Assembly (NCBI GenBank): GCA_015060885.1
Contig: SUXO01000002.1
Coordinates: forward strand, 57,646-121,645
Reading direction: 5' to 3'
Length of the DNA stretch: 64,000 nt
Source of the DNA: Bacteroidales bacterium
Lineage (GTDB): Bacteria > Bacteroidota > Bacteroidia > Bacteroidales > Bacteroidaceae
A program made the position numbers and the translations under genes. Position 1 is the first letter of the stretch. Every line of letters starts with the position of its first letter. The notes under the pieces were generated by a model. It was given only the letters and a program-made list of their open reading frames with translations. It was not told the origin of the DNA and ran no database searches. This document shows positions 35,672-44,946 of this stretch, in pieces.

Positions 35672-35783
35672 AGGTATATGGTTTAAATTACCTATATAAA
35701 ACGAAAAGAGTGGTTTTAAGGTTCGCAGTTATGCTTTTATTATAGCAATAATATAGCAGTTGACCTAAAAATTGTTTGGTTGA

Positions 35784-35869
35784 TGTCATATCGAAGAAGC
35801 ATAGCGACTGAGATATCTCAACGATGCTTTTTTTGAGATCCCTCGTCGCTCCGCTCTGTCGGGATGACA
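35784..35869. repeat. 86-bp imperfect palindrome (REP-like)
   Basis: TGTCAT at 35784 and ATGACA at 35864 bound an imperfect inverted repeat. It has inner matches such as GAGATATCTC against GAGATCCCTC, and a TTTTTTT loop side. It resembles widely scattered intergenic elements in Bacteroidota. It may also end transcription of the operon on its right. Confidence 0.55.
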
Positions 35870-35902
35870 TTTTCGGGAAGAAATGTTGTTGCGGGTCAAC
35901 AT

Positions 35903-36616
35903 CTATATTATTACTTTTATTATTGCAGGCAGCTCTTCGAGCGAGCTTATTATGGCGGTAGGTTCGGCACCCGGCAGAATGGGCTCCTCCTCCCAACATC
36001 TTTTTTTAAGCCACACTGCTTTGCAGCCGAGTGTGCGTGCAGGGTGTATGTCCTTGCGGTACGAATCGCCAATGACCACAACCTCAAAAGGTTCCAGCCC
36101 CAGTGCCTCCACTCCCTTTGCGAAGAGTGCAGGGTCGGGCTTGCGTAATCCTACCACAGCCGACTCTATTATATGCCCGAAACAGCTGTCGAGCCCGAAC
36201 TCTTTCAGCACCACAGGCATATTGCCGTAAAAATTTGTGACAAGCACAGTGGGGTATCTGTCCGAAAGCTCCTCCACAATGGTGCGCGATGTAGCAAGCG
36301 TGTCGAGCACCCTTCGGTAGCATCCGTCGGCAATCTCTCCCGCCTTTTCGTTGTCGATAGGGTAGCTTTTTCCGTTGAGATATTCGGCTTGCAGTGCCAT
36401 TTTCTTGTGTAACAGAGTGCGGAAGGTGTCATCCGCATTTATTATTGGCGCTTTGGCAAGTGCTCGTTCGGCATAGACATAGGCCTCGCGGAAGAGTGTT
36501 TTTTCAATCATCACCCCTGCGCGGCGGTACTCTTCCCTTATAACCTCGCCCCAATGGATGCCATTGGTGTCGATGGTGCCGCCATAGTCGAATATTACTC
36601 CTTTTATATCCTTCAT
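35903..36616 (-). CDS. HAD-family hydrolase
   Basis: A 237-residue HAD protein: motif I VIFDYGGTID with the nucleophilic Asp, motif II VLVTNF, motif III Lys in LRKPDPALF and motif IV VVIGDSYRKDI. The cap is alpha-helical (subtype I). It is the last of four tightly overlapping genes and probably removes a phosphate from a pathway intermediate. Its ATG overlaps the upstream CDP-alcohol transferase stop by 4 bp. Confidence 0.88.
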   Translation of the reverse strand: MKDIKGVIFDYGGTIDTNGIHWGEVIREEYRRAGVMIEKTLFREAYVYAERALAKAPIINADDTFRTLLHKKMALQAEYLNGKSYPIDNEKAGEIADGCYRRVLDTLATSRTIVEELSDRYPTVLVTNFYGNMPVVLKEFGLDSCFGHIIESAVVGLRKPDPALFAKGVEALGLEPFEVVVIGDSYRKDIHPARTLGCKAVWLKKRCWEEEPILPGAEPTAIISSLEELPAIIKVII

Positions 36617-37557
36617 TGCTCCTGTTCAATTTTTTCGGTAAGTCTGCGACAGAGTCTTTCGTGTTTCTGCTGCATATAGATGAAGATAGCCATCAGTACC
36701 ACCAATTCAAAAAACAGATAGAGCCACAGCTCGCCGGTGAGCATTGCAAAGCATAGCATTATGGCGCGTGAATTGAAGGTGAGTATGTTGGTGTATTTCA
36801 TCAGTGGCAGGCTTCCTTCGCGGAACTCGTTGCGCAACCATGCCGGTATGTTTGTGCCGTAGTTCTTGCGCACGGCGGCAATGAATTGCTGAAAGCGCGG
36901 AGTCATACGCTCCTGGTTCTCGACATAGGCAATGTAGGCATTGAGAAATATTTTCCAGAAGAAGTTTCCTCGCCACGGTGTTGCTGCATACTCTTTGCGC
37001 TGTGCCTGCGAGTCGTGGAACTCGTTGCCGTTCTCCTCCTTAATGAAATAGAGGTGTATGTTGCGGTAGTAGTCGGCAAGCTGGCATTGTGAGCCGTGTA
37101 CCCAGAACCCACAGAACCCGCAGAGTATCCATATTAGTACTCCCCATTCGTGTTCGGGGGCAAAGGGTATGGGCGCGAATGTCTCTCTTGCAGCTATGGC
37201 AAAGTATATGCAAAAGAACCAGCAGTCACCGGCAAAGCCGTCGAGAATACGCCCCCAACGTGTTTTCTGTCCGGTAATGCGTGCCAGCTGCCCGTCGGTA
37301 CTGTCGTAGAGGTTGGCCCACATAAGCAGCAGGGTGCCGAGGATGTTCCATCGCAGGCTCGGTTGGTAGAAACATACACCGGCTGCTATGCCCAGGAATA
37401 TCGATGCAATGGTTATGGCATTGGGGTGAATGCCGCGGTTACGGAAGAAAAGGGCGCAACGGAATCCCAGTGGGCGGTAGAACCAAAGGTCGAGAAACTC
37501 CTCGGTATCTTGCGATTTCATCGAGGCTTTGTATAATTTTTTATCCTGCTCGTTCAT
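36613..37557 (-). CDS. CDP-alcohol phosphatidyltransferase family membrane protein
   Basis: This 314-residue protein carries the full CDP-alcohol signature, DGQLAR-N8-G-N3-D-N3-D (STDGQLARITGQ then GRILDGFAGD), around residues 95-120. About six hydrophobic segments are present. It transfers a phospho-alcohol from a CDP carrier to an acceptor, or the reverse. A 70-residue soluble insert (residues about 180-250, rich in polar residues) is unusual compared with PgsA. Overlaps on both sides by 4 bp place it firmly in the nucleotidyltransferase-ATP-grasp-HAD set. Confidence 0.87.
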   Translation of the reverse strand: MNEQDKKLYKASMKSQDTEEFLDLWFYRPLGFRCALFFRNRGIHPNAITIASIFLGIAAGVCFYQPSLRWNILGTLLLMWANLYDSTDGQLARITGQKTRWGRILDGFAGDCWFFCIYFAIAARETFAPIPFAPEHEWGVLIWILCGFCGFWVHGSQCQLADYYRNIHLYFIKEENGNEFHDSQAQRKEYAATPWRGNFFWKIFLNAYIAYVENQERMTPRFQQFIAAVRKNYGTNIPAWLRNEFREGSLPLMKYTNILTFNSRAIMLCFAMLTGELWLYLFFELVVLMAIFIYMQQKHERLCRRLTEKIEQEQ

Positions 37558-38384
37558 TGTATATTGTGTTTTCTCTTTTCAATAATCATTTCTGCCATAG
37601 CCTTTGCTGCCTCTTCGCGTACAGCCAAAAAACTGGGAAAGTCATTGATGTCAATGATATATATGCTTCCCTCCTCGGTTATAATGGCATCGCCGCCGAA
37701 TACCGATAGCCCCACTGCACGGGCAGCCTTGAATGCCGTCTGTTGTAGAAGCGTGGCATCGAACGGGTATTTTTGCGGTGTACCGTTGATTTTTTCGAGC
37801 CCGAATTTTGTCTTTTCGCCATCGGGGTAGCCGTAACAGAAGAAATCTCCTCCGATGCCGTAGAATTTTATTATATCGCCAGCAATGTGGTCACATAGAA
37901 TGGCGCTGGGGCACCCGCCGGCTCTTATTGCCTTGAATGCATCCGCAGCCTCTTGCGGGGTAGTGACAAATGCAACATCCTCTTTGCTGCACGACCATCC
38001 TTCGGCACGCTTTATCCACGCAGGGTATTGCGCCGTTTGCAATTGGGCGGCACTCTCTATTATGCGGTATGGCGGCTGCTTTATGCCCTCTTCTTGCAGA
38101 ATGTGGGTGAACTTCACGCGTGAGCAGTTCATCACGGCCTGTACGCTGTTTATTACAAGGCGACCTTCTGCTTCGTAACAGGAGAGGCGGCGCAGTGTTT
38201 CGGGAGTGCGCGACATATGCAGCACAACATCGTACACGCCTCCGATATTCTCCTTTTCATCGAAGTTCTTTACGCTTGCTCCCATAGCGGCAAGTTCCCT
38301 TTCGACACTGCGCATTATGGCAGCATCGTTTCCCTGCATCTGCGGGGAGTTCAGCGGGTTGCGGTCTATGGTAGCTATGTTCAT
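37554..38384 (-). CDS. ATP-grasp family protein
   Basis: This 276-residue protein resembles ATP-grasp ligases/kinases. It has an N-terminal pre-ATP-grasp region (MNIATIDRNPLNSP), PAWIKRAEGWSCSKEDV in the nucleotide-binding part, and a C-terminal GDAIITEEGSIYIIDINDFPSF with metal-binding acidic residues and the typical D-x-N-D. These enzymes form a carboxylate-amine bond or phosphorylate a substrate. Substrate not known. It overlaps its neighbours by 4 bp on each side. Confidence 0.78.
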   Translation of the reverse strand: MNIATIDRNPLNSPQMQGNDAAIMRSVERELAAMGASVKNFDEKENIGGVYDVVLHMSRTPETLRRLSCYEAEGRLVINSVQAVMNCSRVKFTHILQEEGIKQPPYRIIESAAQLQTAQYPAWIKRAEGWSCSKEDVAFVTTPQEAADAFKAIRAGGCPSAILCDHIAGDIIKFYGIGGDFFCYGYPDGEKTKFGLEKINGTPQKYPFDATLLQQTAFKAARAVGLSVFGGDAIITEEGSIYIIDINDFPSFLAVREEAAKAMAEMIIEKRKHNIQ

Positions 38385-39082
38385 TCTTGTGAAAGGAATT
38401 CTTCGGCCTTTACAATGTCGCCGGCGTGGTCAATGTCTATTATCTTGCCAAAGGGGTAGGCCTTCAACGACAACCCGTCGGCAATGAGGGCGCGTTGGAA
38501 ATTGCGCATACGGTACACTCCCTCGTCGATGCAGCGTTGCAGCGTAAGCAGAGCTTTGGGTGTTAGCCCGTATATTCCACCCGAAATATAACGGTTCTCC
38601 TTGCTCCGTGTGTCGCAGAATGCCGTGATATTGAGTTCGTCGTCGGTGTCTATGTATAATGGCTTCTCATCGTCGATGTAGCCGGTGACAGCCATCATAC
38701 CATCGGTTGTGCTCTCCTCGAAAGCCTTTATAAAACGGGTGAACTCCTCTTCGTGGAATAGCGTGTCCACGGTGGTGAGGCAGAATTTCTCGTCGCCCTG
38801 CAAGTGGGGCATCAGCGCGTGCATGCTATGCATTGAACTTGGCGTGTCCTTCACCACTATGTTCAGCGGCAGGTTACTCTGCATTTTCTGCAACAGGGCA
38901 AGTGTCTGTGGCTGCTGATTGTTGATTATAATGCTTACGGAGCTTGCGTTGTTGCGCAAGAATATGTGTACAAGGCGTTCTATTATGGGAACGCCTTGTA
39001 TCTCAATAAGCGGCTTGGGGCTTTTCACCCCCTCTTGTGCCAGGCGAGAGCCTTCACCGGCTGCTATGATAGCGAATTTCAT
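38381..39082 (-). CDS. Sugar/alcohol-phosphate nucleotidyltransferase
   Basis: This 233-residue GT-A-fold nucleotidyltransferase has the signature IIAAGEGSRLAQEGVKSPKPL at the N-terminus and a TTVDTLF metal-binding segment. It activates a phospho-compound with NTP. In this context CTP is likely, so that the product feeds the CDP-alcohol transferase two genes on. The start overlaps the pdxA stop by 1 bp. Confidence 0.85.
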   Translation of the reverse strand: MKFAIIAAGEGSRLAQEGVKSPKPLIEIQGVPIIERLVHIFLRNNASSVSIIINNQQPQTLALLQKMQSNLPLNIVVKDTPSSMHSMHALMPHLQGDEKFCLTTVDTLFHEEEFTRFIKAFEESTTDGMMAVTGYIDDEKPLYIDTDDELNITAFCDTRSKENRYISGGIYGLTPKALLTLQRCIDEGVYRMRNFQRALIADGLSLKAYPFGKIIDIDHAGDIVKAEEFLSQE

Positions 39083-40176
39083 CAGTTGTCGCTTTGTTGC
39101 AGGTTGAGTCGGTTGCTGTCGTCGCGTTTCTCAAAGTAGAGCTTGCGCAAGGGGTTGCGGCGCGCCTCGTTGTACATTCTGCGGTTGCGGTATATGTCTA
39201 TCGCCGCATAAATAGCCTGACGGAACGAGTTCTCGTCGGCAACGCCTTTCCCGGCAATGTCGTATGCAACGCCGTGGGCGGGTGAGGTGCGTATTATGGA
39301 GAGTCCGGCTGTGAAGTTTATGCCCTCGCTCATTCCCAATGCTTTGAGCGGTGCGAGGCCCTGGTCGTGATACATCGCAAGTATGGCATCGAAGGAGTTG
39401 TATTTGCCGCTGCCCATAAAGCCGTCAACGGCAAAGGGACCATAGCAGAAGATGCCGTTGTCGTTCATCTTTCTCACGGTGGGAGCGATTATCTCATTCT
39501 CCTCGCTGCCCAGCAGACCATTGTCACCGGCGTGGGGGTTCAATGAAAGCACGGCTATTTTGGGTGCATCAATGTTGAAGTCCTCTATAAGTGCCTTGTT
39601 GAGTATTGTTATTTTCTCTTCAAGCAGTTCGGGTGTTATGGCTGCGGGCACATCGCGCAGTGCAAGATGCGATGTGGCAACTGCCACCCTCAAATCGCCG
39701 TTGCATAGCAGCATAAGCGATTTTTCCTCGCCACCGCAACGCTCCTGCAAGTATTCGGTGTGTCCCGGGAAATTGAAGGCTTCGTTCTGTATTGTGCTTT
39801 TGTTTATTGGTGCGGTTACAATAACATCAATCTTGCCATCCTTGTAGTCCTGCACGGCTCTTTCGAGTGCCTCAAAGGCGGCCTGGCCTGCCTCTTGGGT
39901 GTTGTTCCCTAACTCAATGCGCACCTCGTCGCTGTTGCAGTTCACAATGTTAAGTCTGTTATCCTGTATTTCGTCGAATTTCTCAATGGCATTGTAGGGA
40001 ACCTCCATTTCCAGGGCCTTGCGGTGATAGGCTGCCGATTTGGGCGACCCATACACCACGGGGGTGCATATGTCGAACATTTCGGGTGTGGCAAATGTCT
40101 TGAATATCACTTCGTATCCTATTCCGTTTATATCACCTTGCGTGATACCTACTCTTATTTTACCTTTTTCGCTCAT
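39082..40176 (-). CDS. pdxA: 4-hydroxythreonine-4-phosphate dehydrogenase
   Basis: This 364-residue PdxA-family enzyme starts VGITQGDINGIGYEV. Metal-ligand motifs are FPGHTEYL, LNPHAGDNG and YHDQGLAPLK. It acts in the DXP-dependent pyridoxal phosphate pathway. It is slightly longer than E. coli PdxA, as in Bacteroidota. It follows the DUF4837 gene after 45 bp in the same operon. Co-location with the CDP-alcohol cluster is probably operon convenience, but is worth noting. Confidence 0.93.
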   Translation of the reverse strand: MSEKGKIRVGITQGDINGIGYEVIFKTFATPEMFDICTPVVYGSPKSAAYHRKALEMEVPYNAIEKFDEIQDNRLNIVNCNSDEVRIELGNNTQEAGQAAFEALERAVQDYKDGKIDVIVTAPINKSTIQNEAFNFPGHTEYLQERCGGEEKSLMLLCNGDLRVAVATSHLALRDVPAAITPELLEEKITILNKALIEDFNIDAPKIAVLSLNPHAGDNGLLGSEENEIIAPTVRKMNDNGIFCYGPFAVDGFMGSGKYNSFDAILAMYHDQGLAPLKALGMSEGINFTAGLSIIRTSPAHGVAYDIAGKGVADENSFRQAIYAAIDIYRNRRMYNEARRNPLRKLYFEKRDDSNRLNLQQSDN

Positions 40177-40221
40177 TTGTAATATGTTTGGTATATTTTT
40201 ATTCCTGATATCGTGAGGTTC

Positions 40222-41301
40222 TTACTTGGCGGTTTCTTCTTCCTCCCCGTTATCTTCAATAATCACTTCGGGTATTATGGTGCTGTTCTCAATATCCTTG
40301 TCGGCAGGCAGTTTAAGTGAGAAGAGGGCCGCTTCGAGTTTGCGTATGAGGTCGCCTTTCTTCTTGTTGGGTGCGTAAAGGAATGTTTCAGCCACAATAA
40401 CACGGCCGTTCTTTTCATCGACAACCTGGTGCGACACGAACGGGCCGCCCATCATATCGTTCTCCATCTGCCACAACCCTTTTGCCACCTGCATATATCG
40501 CTGGCGGAACTCGGTGTCGTACACATCGACAAACATAGTGTCGGTTGCCATATAGCGGTCGGGGCGGTTGCCGGGGATGTTCACCTTCATTACAGAGTCG
40601 CGCTTTTGCAGGAAATTCTCGCGTGAGAAGTTGTCGACACTTGTGTAGGGGTAGCTATAAACAACATAGTTCTGTATGCTGCTGTTGTTGTTCGAAATGT
40701 CCGAGGCCCACAGGAAATCCTTGCCGCTCTTTATGCCGCGTATGTTCTTTGAGATAAACATTTCGCAGCCGAACTTCTTTTTAATGGAGTCGAGGAAACT
40801 GATGTTGTGGTTCTTCTCCTTTCTCAAATCGCGCAGTTCGCGGTTCATTTCGGCCGAAGTGAAGAAATCTATTATAACCTGTGAATTCTTTGTTACATAG
40901 TCAAGGAAATCCTCTCTCGAAGGCGATTGAATGGTGAGTATCATCTGCGGAGCTGCATACTTGTCCTCGGTGTATTTGAACTTGGTCTGTGTGAACTGTG
41001 TCTTGTCTATTTTCACCTCAATGATGTTGCGGAACGACTTCAACAGACGTGTGAAGCCTGCGGGCTCGGTGAACGAGATGCGGAACGAACGCTCCGATTG
41101 CGGTATTGCAGGGACATCGCTGTCGAGGACATCGAAGAGCGCACGGCCGGCCGGTGCTTCCCAGGTATCTTTGTCGCATACAACAAGCATTTCGTAAGGG
41201 AGACCGCTCGACGGTGGTGTGAGCAGTGAGTTGTTGCTGTCGCCACAGGAAATGCAGAGCAGTGTGGCAAGCAGTAGAAAAAATGAATTTCTCATAATCA
41301 T
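40222..41301 (-). CDS. DUF4837 lipoprotein
   Basis: A 359-residue protein with lipoprotein signal (LLATLLCISCGDS). It has the DUF4837 layout, beginning LPYEMLVVCDKDTWE and later FLWASDISNNNSSIQNYVVYSYPY, followed by VDVYDTEFRQRYMQVAKGLWQMEN. An acidic EEEE tail closes it. The family is restricted to Bacteroidota envelope proteins of unknown function. It is 6 bp from rlmN, so co-transcribed. Confidence 0.85.
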   Translation of the reverse strand: MIMRNSFFLLLATLLCISCGDSNNSLLTPPSSGLPYEMLVVCDKDTWEAPAGRALFDVLDSDVPAIPQSERSFRISFTEPAGFTRLLKSFRNIIEVKIDKTQFTQTKFKYTEDKYAAPQMILTIQSPSREDFLDYVTKNSQVIIDFFTSAEMNRELRDLRKEKNHNISFLDSIKKKFGCEMFISKNIRGIKSGKDFLWASDISNNNSSIQNYVVYSYPYTSVDNFSRENFLQKRDSVMKVNIPGNRPDRYMATDTMFVDVYDTEFRQRYMQVAKGLWQMENDMMGGPFVSHQVVDEKNGRVIVAETFLYAPNKKKGDLIRKLEAALFSLKLPADKDIENSTIIPEVIIEDNGEEEETAK

Positions 41302-41307
41302 ATTTTT

Positions 41308-42348
41308 TTATTGTTTTTGTTCGGTTTTCTCGTTTTTGAGGGTTGAAAGCATTCCGCACGCTGCGAAGATATCCTCACCGCGTGATGCTCTTATGGTGGT
41401 GAAAAGACCATTCTTGGTGAGGTAGTCGCGCAGTTGCAGCATACCCTCTTCGTCAACCCCTTCGAGCGCAATGCCCGGTATTGCGTGGTAACGTATGAGG
41501 TTGATGCGGCAGTCGAGCCCGTCGAGCAGCTGCAACAGCTTGCGGGCGTGGAAGGGTGTTTCGTTTATTCCTTTGAACACAATGTACTCGAATGTGAGCC
41601 TGCGCTGGTGGCTGAAATCGTACTCTTTCAGCAGTTCCACAATCTCGGCAATGGAGTAACCGCGCTCGGCAGGCATAATCTCTCCTCGTTTTTCGGGTAT
41701 GGGGTGGTGCAGGCTGATGGCTATGTGATAATCGCCGCTGTCGAGCAGGCGTTTCAGTCCTTTGCGCACTCCCACCGATGATACAGTGAGGCGGTGCGGG
41801 CTCCATCCAAGAGCATAGTCGGCCGTGAGAATTTCAATGGTCTTCAATATGTTGTCGAGGTTGTCGCAGGGTTCGCCCATCCCCATAAACACAATGTTTG
41901 TCAGTTTCTCGTGTTCGGGCAATGCGAATATCTGGTTCAGAATTTCATTGGCTGTGAGGCTGGCTGTGTACTTCTGCTTGCCTGTCATACAGAAAAGGCA
42001 GTTCATCTTGCAGCCCACCTGGCACGACACGCACAGGGTGGCACGCTCTCCGTCGGGTATGTACACGGCCTCCACGAAATGGCCGTTATCAACGGCGTAA
42101 AGGTATTTTATTGTGCCGTCGCAGGAGCGTGCGGCATCGGCCGGCGCGGCATAGCCCACTTCGAACAGCCGGGCCAGCTTCTCGCGGTTCTTCAATGATA
42201 TGTTCGACATCTCATCGATGCTGCGCACCCGTTTCCTGTACACCCAGTCGGCAATCTGCTTGGCGGTAAAGGCCGGCATACCGGCCTCCTGTACCGCCTC
42301 TTTCAGTTCGGCGAGTGTCATTCCCAACAAATATCTCTTGTCGCTCAT
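41308..42348 (-). CDS. rlmN: 23S rRNA (adenine2503-C2)-methyltransferase
   Basis: This radical SAM enzyme of 346 residues has CKMNCLFC cluster motif and GMGEPCDN. The methyl-carrying Cys is in ISLHHPIPEKRG/AACGML-type C-terminal context (DIFAACGML). It methylates A2503 of 23S rRNA and some tRNAs at A37. The ATG at 42348 (MSDKRYLLGMT) is preferred over an upstream TTG extension of 37 residues. It is the first gene of the long minus-strand operon down to the HAD gene. Confidence 0.94.
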   Translation of the reverse strand: MSDKRYLLGMTLAELKEAVQEAGMPAFTAKQIADWVYRKRVRSIDEMSNISLKNREKLARLFEVGYAAPADAARSCDGTIKYLYAVDNGHFVEAVYIPDGERATLCVSCQVGCKMNCLFCMTGKQKYTASLTANEILNQIFALPEHEKLTNIVFMGMGEPCDNLDNILKTIEILTADYALGWSPHRLTVSSVGVRKGLKRLLDSGDYHIAISLHHPIPEKRGEIMPAERGYSIAEIVELLKEYDFSHQRRLTFEYIVFKGINETPFHARKLLQLLDGLDCRINLIRYHAIPGIALEGVDEEGMLQLRDYLTKNGLFTTIRASRGEDIFAACGMLSTLKNEKTEQKQ

Positions 42349-42399
42349 AGCTCTCTGTAATATTCTTACGGCAAAGCCGTCATTCGTGTCATTATAATG

Positions 42400-42407
42400 C
42401 AAAAATA
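42400..42407 (-). promoter_or_regulatory. -7 element of the rlmN-HAD operon
   Basis: Minus-strand TATTTTTG matches TAnnTTTG, 52 bp before rlmN. No clear -33 match. Confidence 0.45.
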
Positions 42408-42501
42408 GGCAATAATTTTCAATTATACTTGAATTTATATTATTATTTAACTTGTGCATTTTTTATTACCGCTTTATTGCATATTTCTGTCCGTTTTTTA
42501 T

Positions 42502-42509
42502 TACATTCG
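42502..42509 (+). promoter_or_regulatory. -7 element of the GT-DUF4922/SpoIID operon
   Basis: TACATTCG lies 31 bp before the start, with ATTG at 42476-42479 as a possible -33. It diverges from rlmN. Confidence 0.35.
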
Positions 42510-42540
42510 CAGAAATGCTTAAAAACTCCAAGAACAAAGT

Positions 42541-44946
42541 ATGATATCCGGTAATATAGACCTGTTTATTCCCCAATTGACCGAGGATTTTCCGGTGGCG
42601 GAATTGCAAAAATTCATAGAGTGTGCCTGTGTGGCCAATGTGTATCTCCTGTGTAGCGGTGATGCCCCTGTGGGGTTGCCTTCGGGCGTGACGCCTGTCT
42701 GTGTGAAATCGTTCCATTCCACCGCAACATTTGTGCAGATGGCTACCCTTGCAACATCACCCTTTGCACTCTATTTCTCAAAGGGTATTCCTTTTGTGGA
42801 GCCTGTCGCCATTGAAAAGTTCTGCGATGCTGTGCCGGCAACAGCTGCGATGGCCTATGCCGACTATTACAAGATTGTCAATGGAGAAAAGCAGGAGGCT
42901 CCCGCAATAGATTACAAGGAGGGCAGCCTGCGCAACGATTTCGATTTCGGTTCGGTGCTGCTTTTCCGTACATCGGCGTTGAAGAGTTACCTTGCAGGCA
43001 ATCCTGCGGAATATATTTATGCAGGGCTCTATCAGTTGCGCCTTGCTTTGAGCCGCGAGGGCGAGCTGTTCCATTACAAGGAGTTCCTTTATGCCGAGCC
43101 CGAAGAGGATACCCGCAAGAGCGGCGAAAAGCAGTTCGACTATGTGAACCCGGCGCAACGCGATGTACAGGTGGAAATGGAGCAGGTGTGTACTGCCCAT
43201 CTGAAAGCGATAGGTGCTCTTCTGCCTGCCTGCAAGTACGATATCATAGACCTCTCGCAAGGTTCTTTCCCCGTGGAGGCTTCGGTGGTGATACCTGTGC
43301 TTAACCGCGCATCGACCATAGCCGATGCCATTGGCTCGGTGCTGGAACAGCAGACAACCTTCCCCTTCAATATAATAGTGGTGGACAACCATTCGACCGA
43401 CGGCACAGCCGAAATTATCGATGGATTCGGCGATAACAGGGTGGTGCACATAGTGCCCCAACGCAACGACCTGGGTATTGGTGGCTGCTGGAACGAGGCT
43501 GTCAACAGCCCTCACTGCGGCCGTTTCGCCGTGCAGCTCGACAGCGACGACCTTTACAGTTCGCCCCGCACCCTGCAACATATTGTCGACGAATTCTATA
43601 ACCAGCAGTGTGCTATGCTTGTGGGCACTTACCGCATTTGCGATTTTGAGCTCAACACATTGCCACCGGGAGTCATTGACCACCGGGAGTGGACCGAGGA
43701 GAACGGCCGCAACAACGCCTTGCGCATAAACGGCCTGGGTGCTCCGCGTGCATTCTACACTCCGGTAATAAGGGAAACGGGCTTCCCCAATGTGAGCTAC
43801 GGCGAGGATTATGCCGTGGGCTTGCAGCTGTCGCGACGTTATCGTATAGGTCGCATATACGACGTGCTCTATCTGTGCCGTCGTTGGGGCGGCAATTCAG
43901 ATGCTGCCTTGTCGCACGCAAAGGTAAACGCAAACAATATATACAAGGATAGCCTGCGCACGGCCGAAGTTGAGGCGCGCAAGCAACTTGTGGCAAGCCT
44001 TGAAATACCCTCACCGGCTGCCGTCGATGAATTCTTTGCAAAACAACTGCAAACTTGGGGTACTGCCCGTGATAACTATTCGGCATTGGGCGGTGTGGCA
44101 GTATGCGCGCTGGAAAACGGCATTTCACTGCAATATAACCCGGCACGGGCCGTGTCGACAGGGGCAAAGGTCGATGCCGCAGCTGTTGCCGAACGCCCCT
44201 GTTTCCTGTGCAAGGCCAATCGCCCTGCCGAGCAGGAGTCATTGGCCGCAATGGGCTCTTTCGACGTGCTTGTAAACCCTTATCCCATATTGCCTTTCCA
44301 CCTTACGTTGCCACTCGCGGAGCATAAACCGCAACTGCTTGCCGGTATGTATGCCTCTATGTTGCACATCGCAAAAGCCTGGCAGGGTGTTGCACTCTTC
44401 TACAATGGTGCCCGATGTGGTGCTTCGGCACCCGACCATGCCCATTTGCAGGCTGTGAAGGCAAGCGATATTCCCCTGCTTGGCGAGCAGTGGAGCGAGG
44501 CGGTGGAAGAGGGGCTTGAACCCTTATGTATGATGCCCGAAGGCTCGATATATGCCACAGATGATTATTTGGTTCCACTCATTAAGGTGGTTGCCAATAA
44601 TGTGAGTACGGCTGTCGCCCTCACAGGCAAGGTTGTGGCTGCATTGCCACTTGTGGGCGGAGAGAACGAGCCGCGTATGAACGTGGTTGCGCAATATATA
44701 AGCGGCGAGGGGTATGTCACATATCTTATTCCACGCGGCAAGCACAGGCCTTCGTGCTATGGCAACGGTGCGGGTGAACGTCTTGTGAGCCCCGGCACGC
44801 TCGATATGTGCGCCCTTGTGATTACTCCCCGTGAATGTGATTTCAACGAACTTACAGGCGACGATACCATTGCGATACTCAAAGAGGTGGCCCTGGACGG
44901 TTCTGCCTTTGATGATGTGTGCGAGAAAATCTCTTCGGCTCTATGA
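42541..44946 (+). CDS. Glycosyltransferase (GT2) fused to a DUF4922 HIT-like domain
   Basis: The 801-residue protein has three parts. Residues about 1-235 look like a degenerate alpha/beta domain, possibly a second GT-A-like fold. Residues about 245-470 are a GT2 glycosyltransferase, with SVVIPVLNRASTIADAIGSV, IIVVDNHSTDGT and a QLDSDDLY metal site. Residues about 510-800 are DUF4922: a Cys pair in FLCKANRP, then HLTLP, then APDHAHLQA, a HxHxQ nucleotidyl-transfer motif like that of Ap4A or GDP-galactose phosphorylases. It may link production of a nucleotide sugar with its use. The downstream SpoIID gene overlaps by 4 bp. Confidence 0.8.
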   Translation: MISGNIDLFIPQLTEDFPVAELQKFIECACVANVYLLCSGDAPVGLPSGVTPVCVKSFHSTATFVQMATLATSPFALYFSKGIPFVEPVAIEKFCDAVPATAAMAYADYYKIVNGEKQEAPAIDYKEGSLRNDFDFGSVLLFRTSALKSYLAGNPAEYIYAGLYQLRLALSREGELFHYKEFLYAEPEEDTRKSGEKQFDYVNPAQRDVQVEMEQVCTAHLKAIGALLPACKYDIIDLSQGSFPVEASVVIPVLNRASTIADAIGSVLEQQTTFPFNIIVVDNHSTDGTAEIIDGFGDNRVVHIVPQRNDLGIGGCWNEAVNSPHCGRFAVQLDSDDLYSSPRTLQHIVDEFYNQQCAMLVGTYRICDFELNTLPPGVIDHREWTEENGRNNALRINGLGAPRAFYTPVIRETGFPNVSYGEDYAVGLQLSRRYRIGRIYDVLYLCRRWGGNSDAALSHAKVNANNIYKDSLRTAEVEARKQLVASLEIPSPAAVDEFFAKQLQTWGTARDNYSALGGVAVCALENGISLQYNPARAVSTGAKVDAAAVAERPCFLCKANRPAEQESLAAMGSFDVLVNPYPILPFHLTLPLAEHKPQLLAGMYASMLHIAKAWQGVALFYNGARCGASAPDHAHLQAVKASDIPLLGEQWSEAVEEGLEPLCMMPEGSIYATDDYLVPLIKVVANNVSTAVALTGKVVAALPLVGGENEPRMNVVAQYISGEGYVTYLIPRGKHRPSCYGNGAGERLVSPGTLDMCALVITPRECDFNELTGDDTIAILKEVALDGSAFDDVCEKISSAL

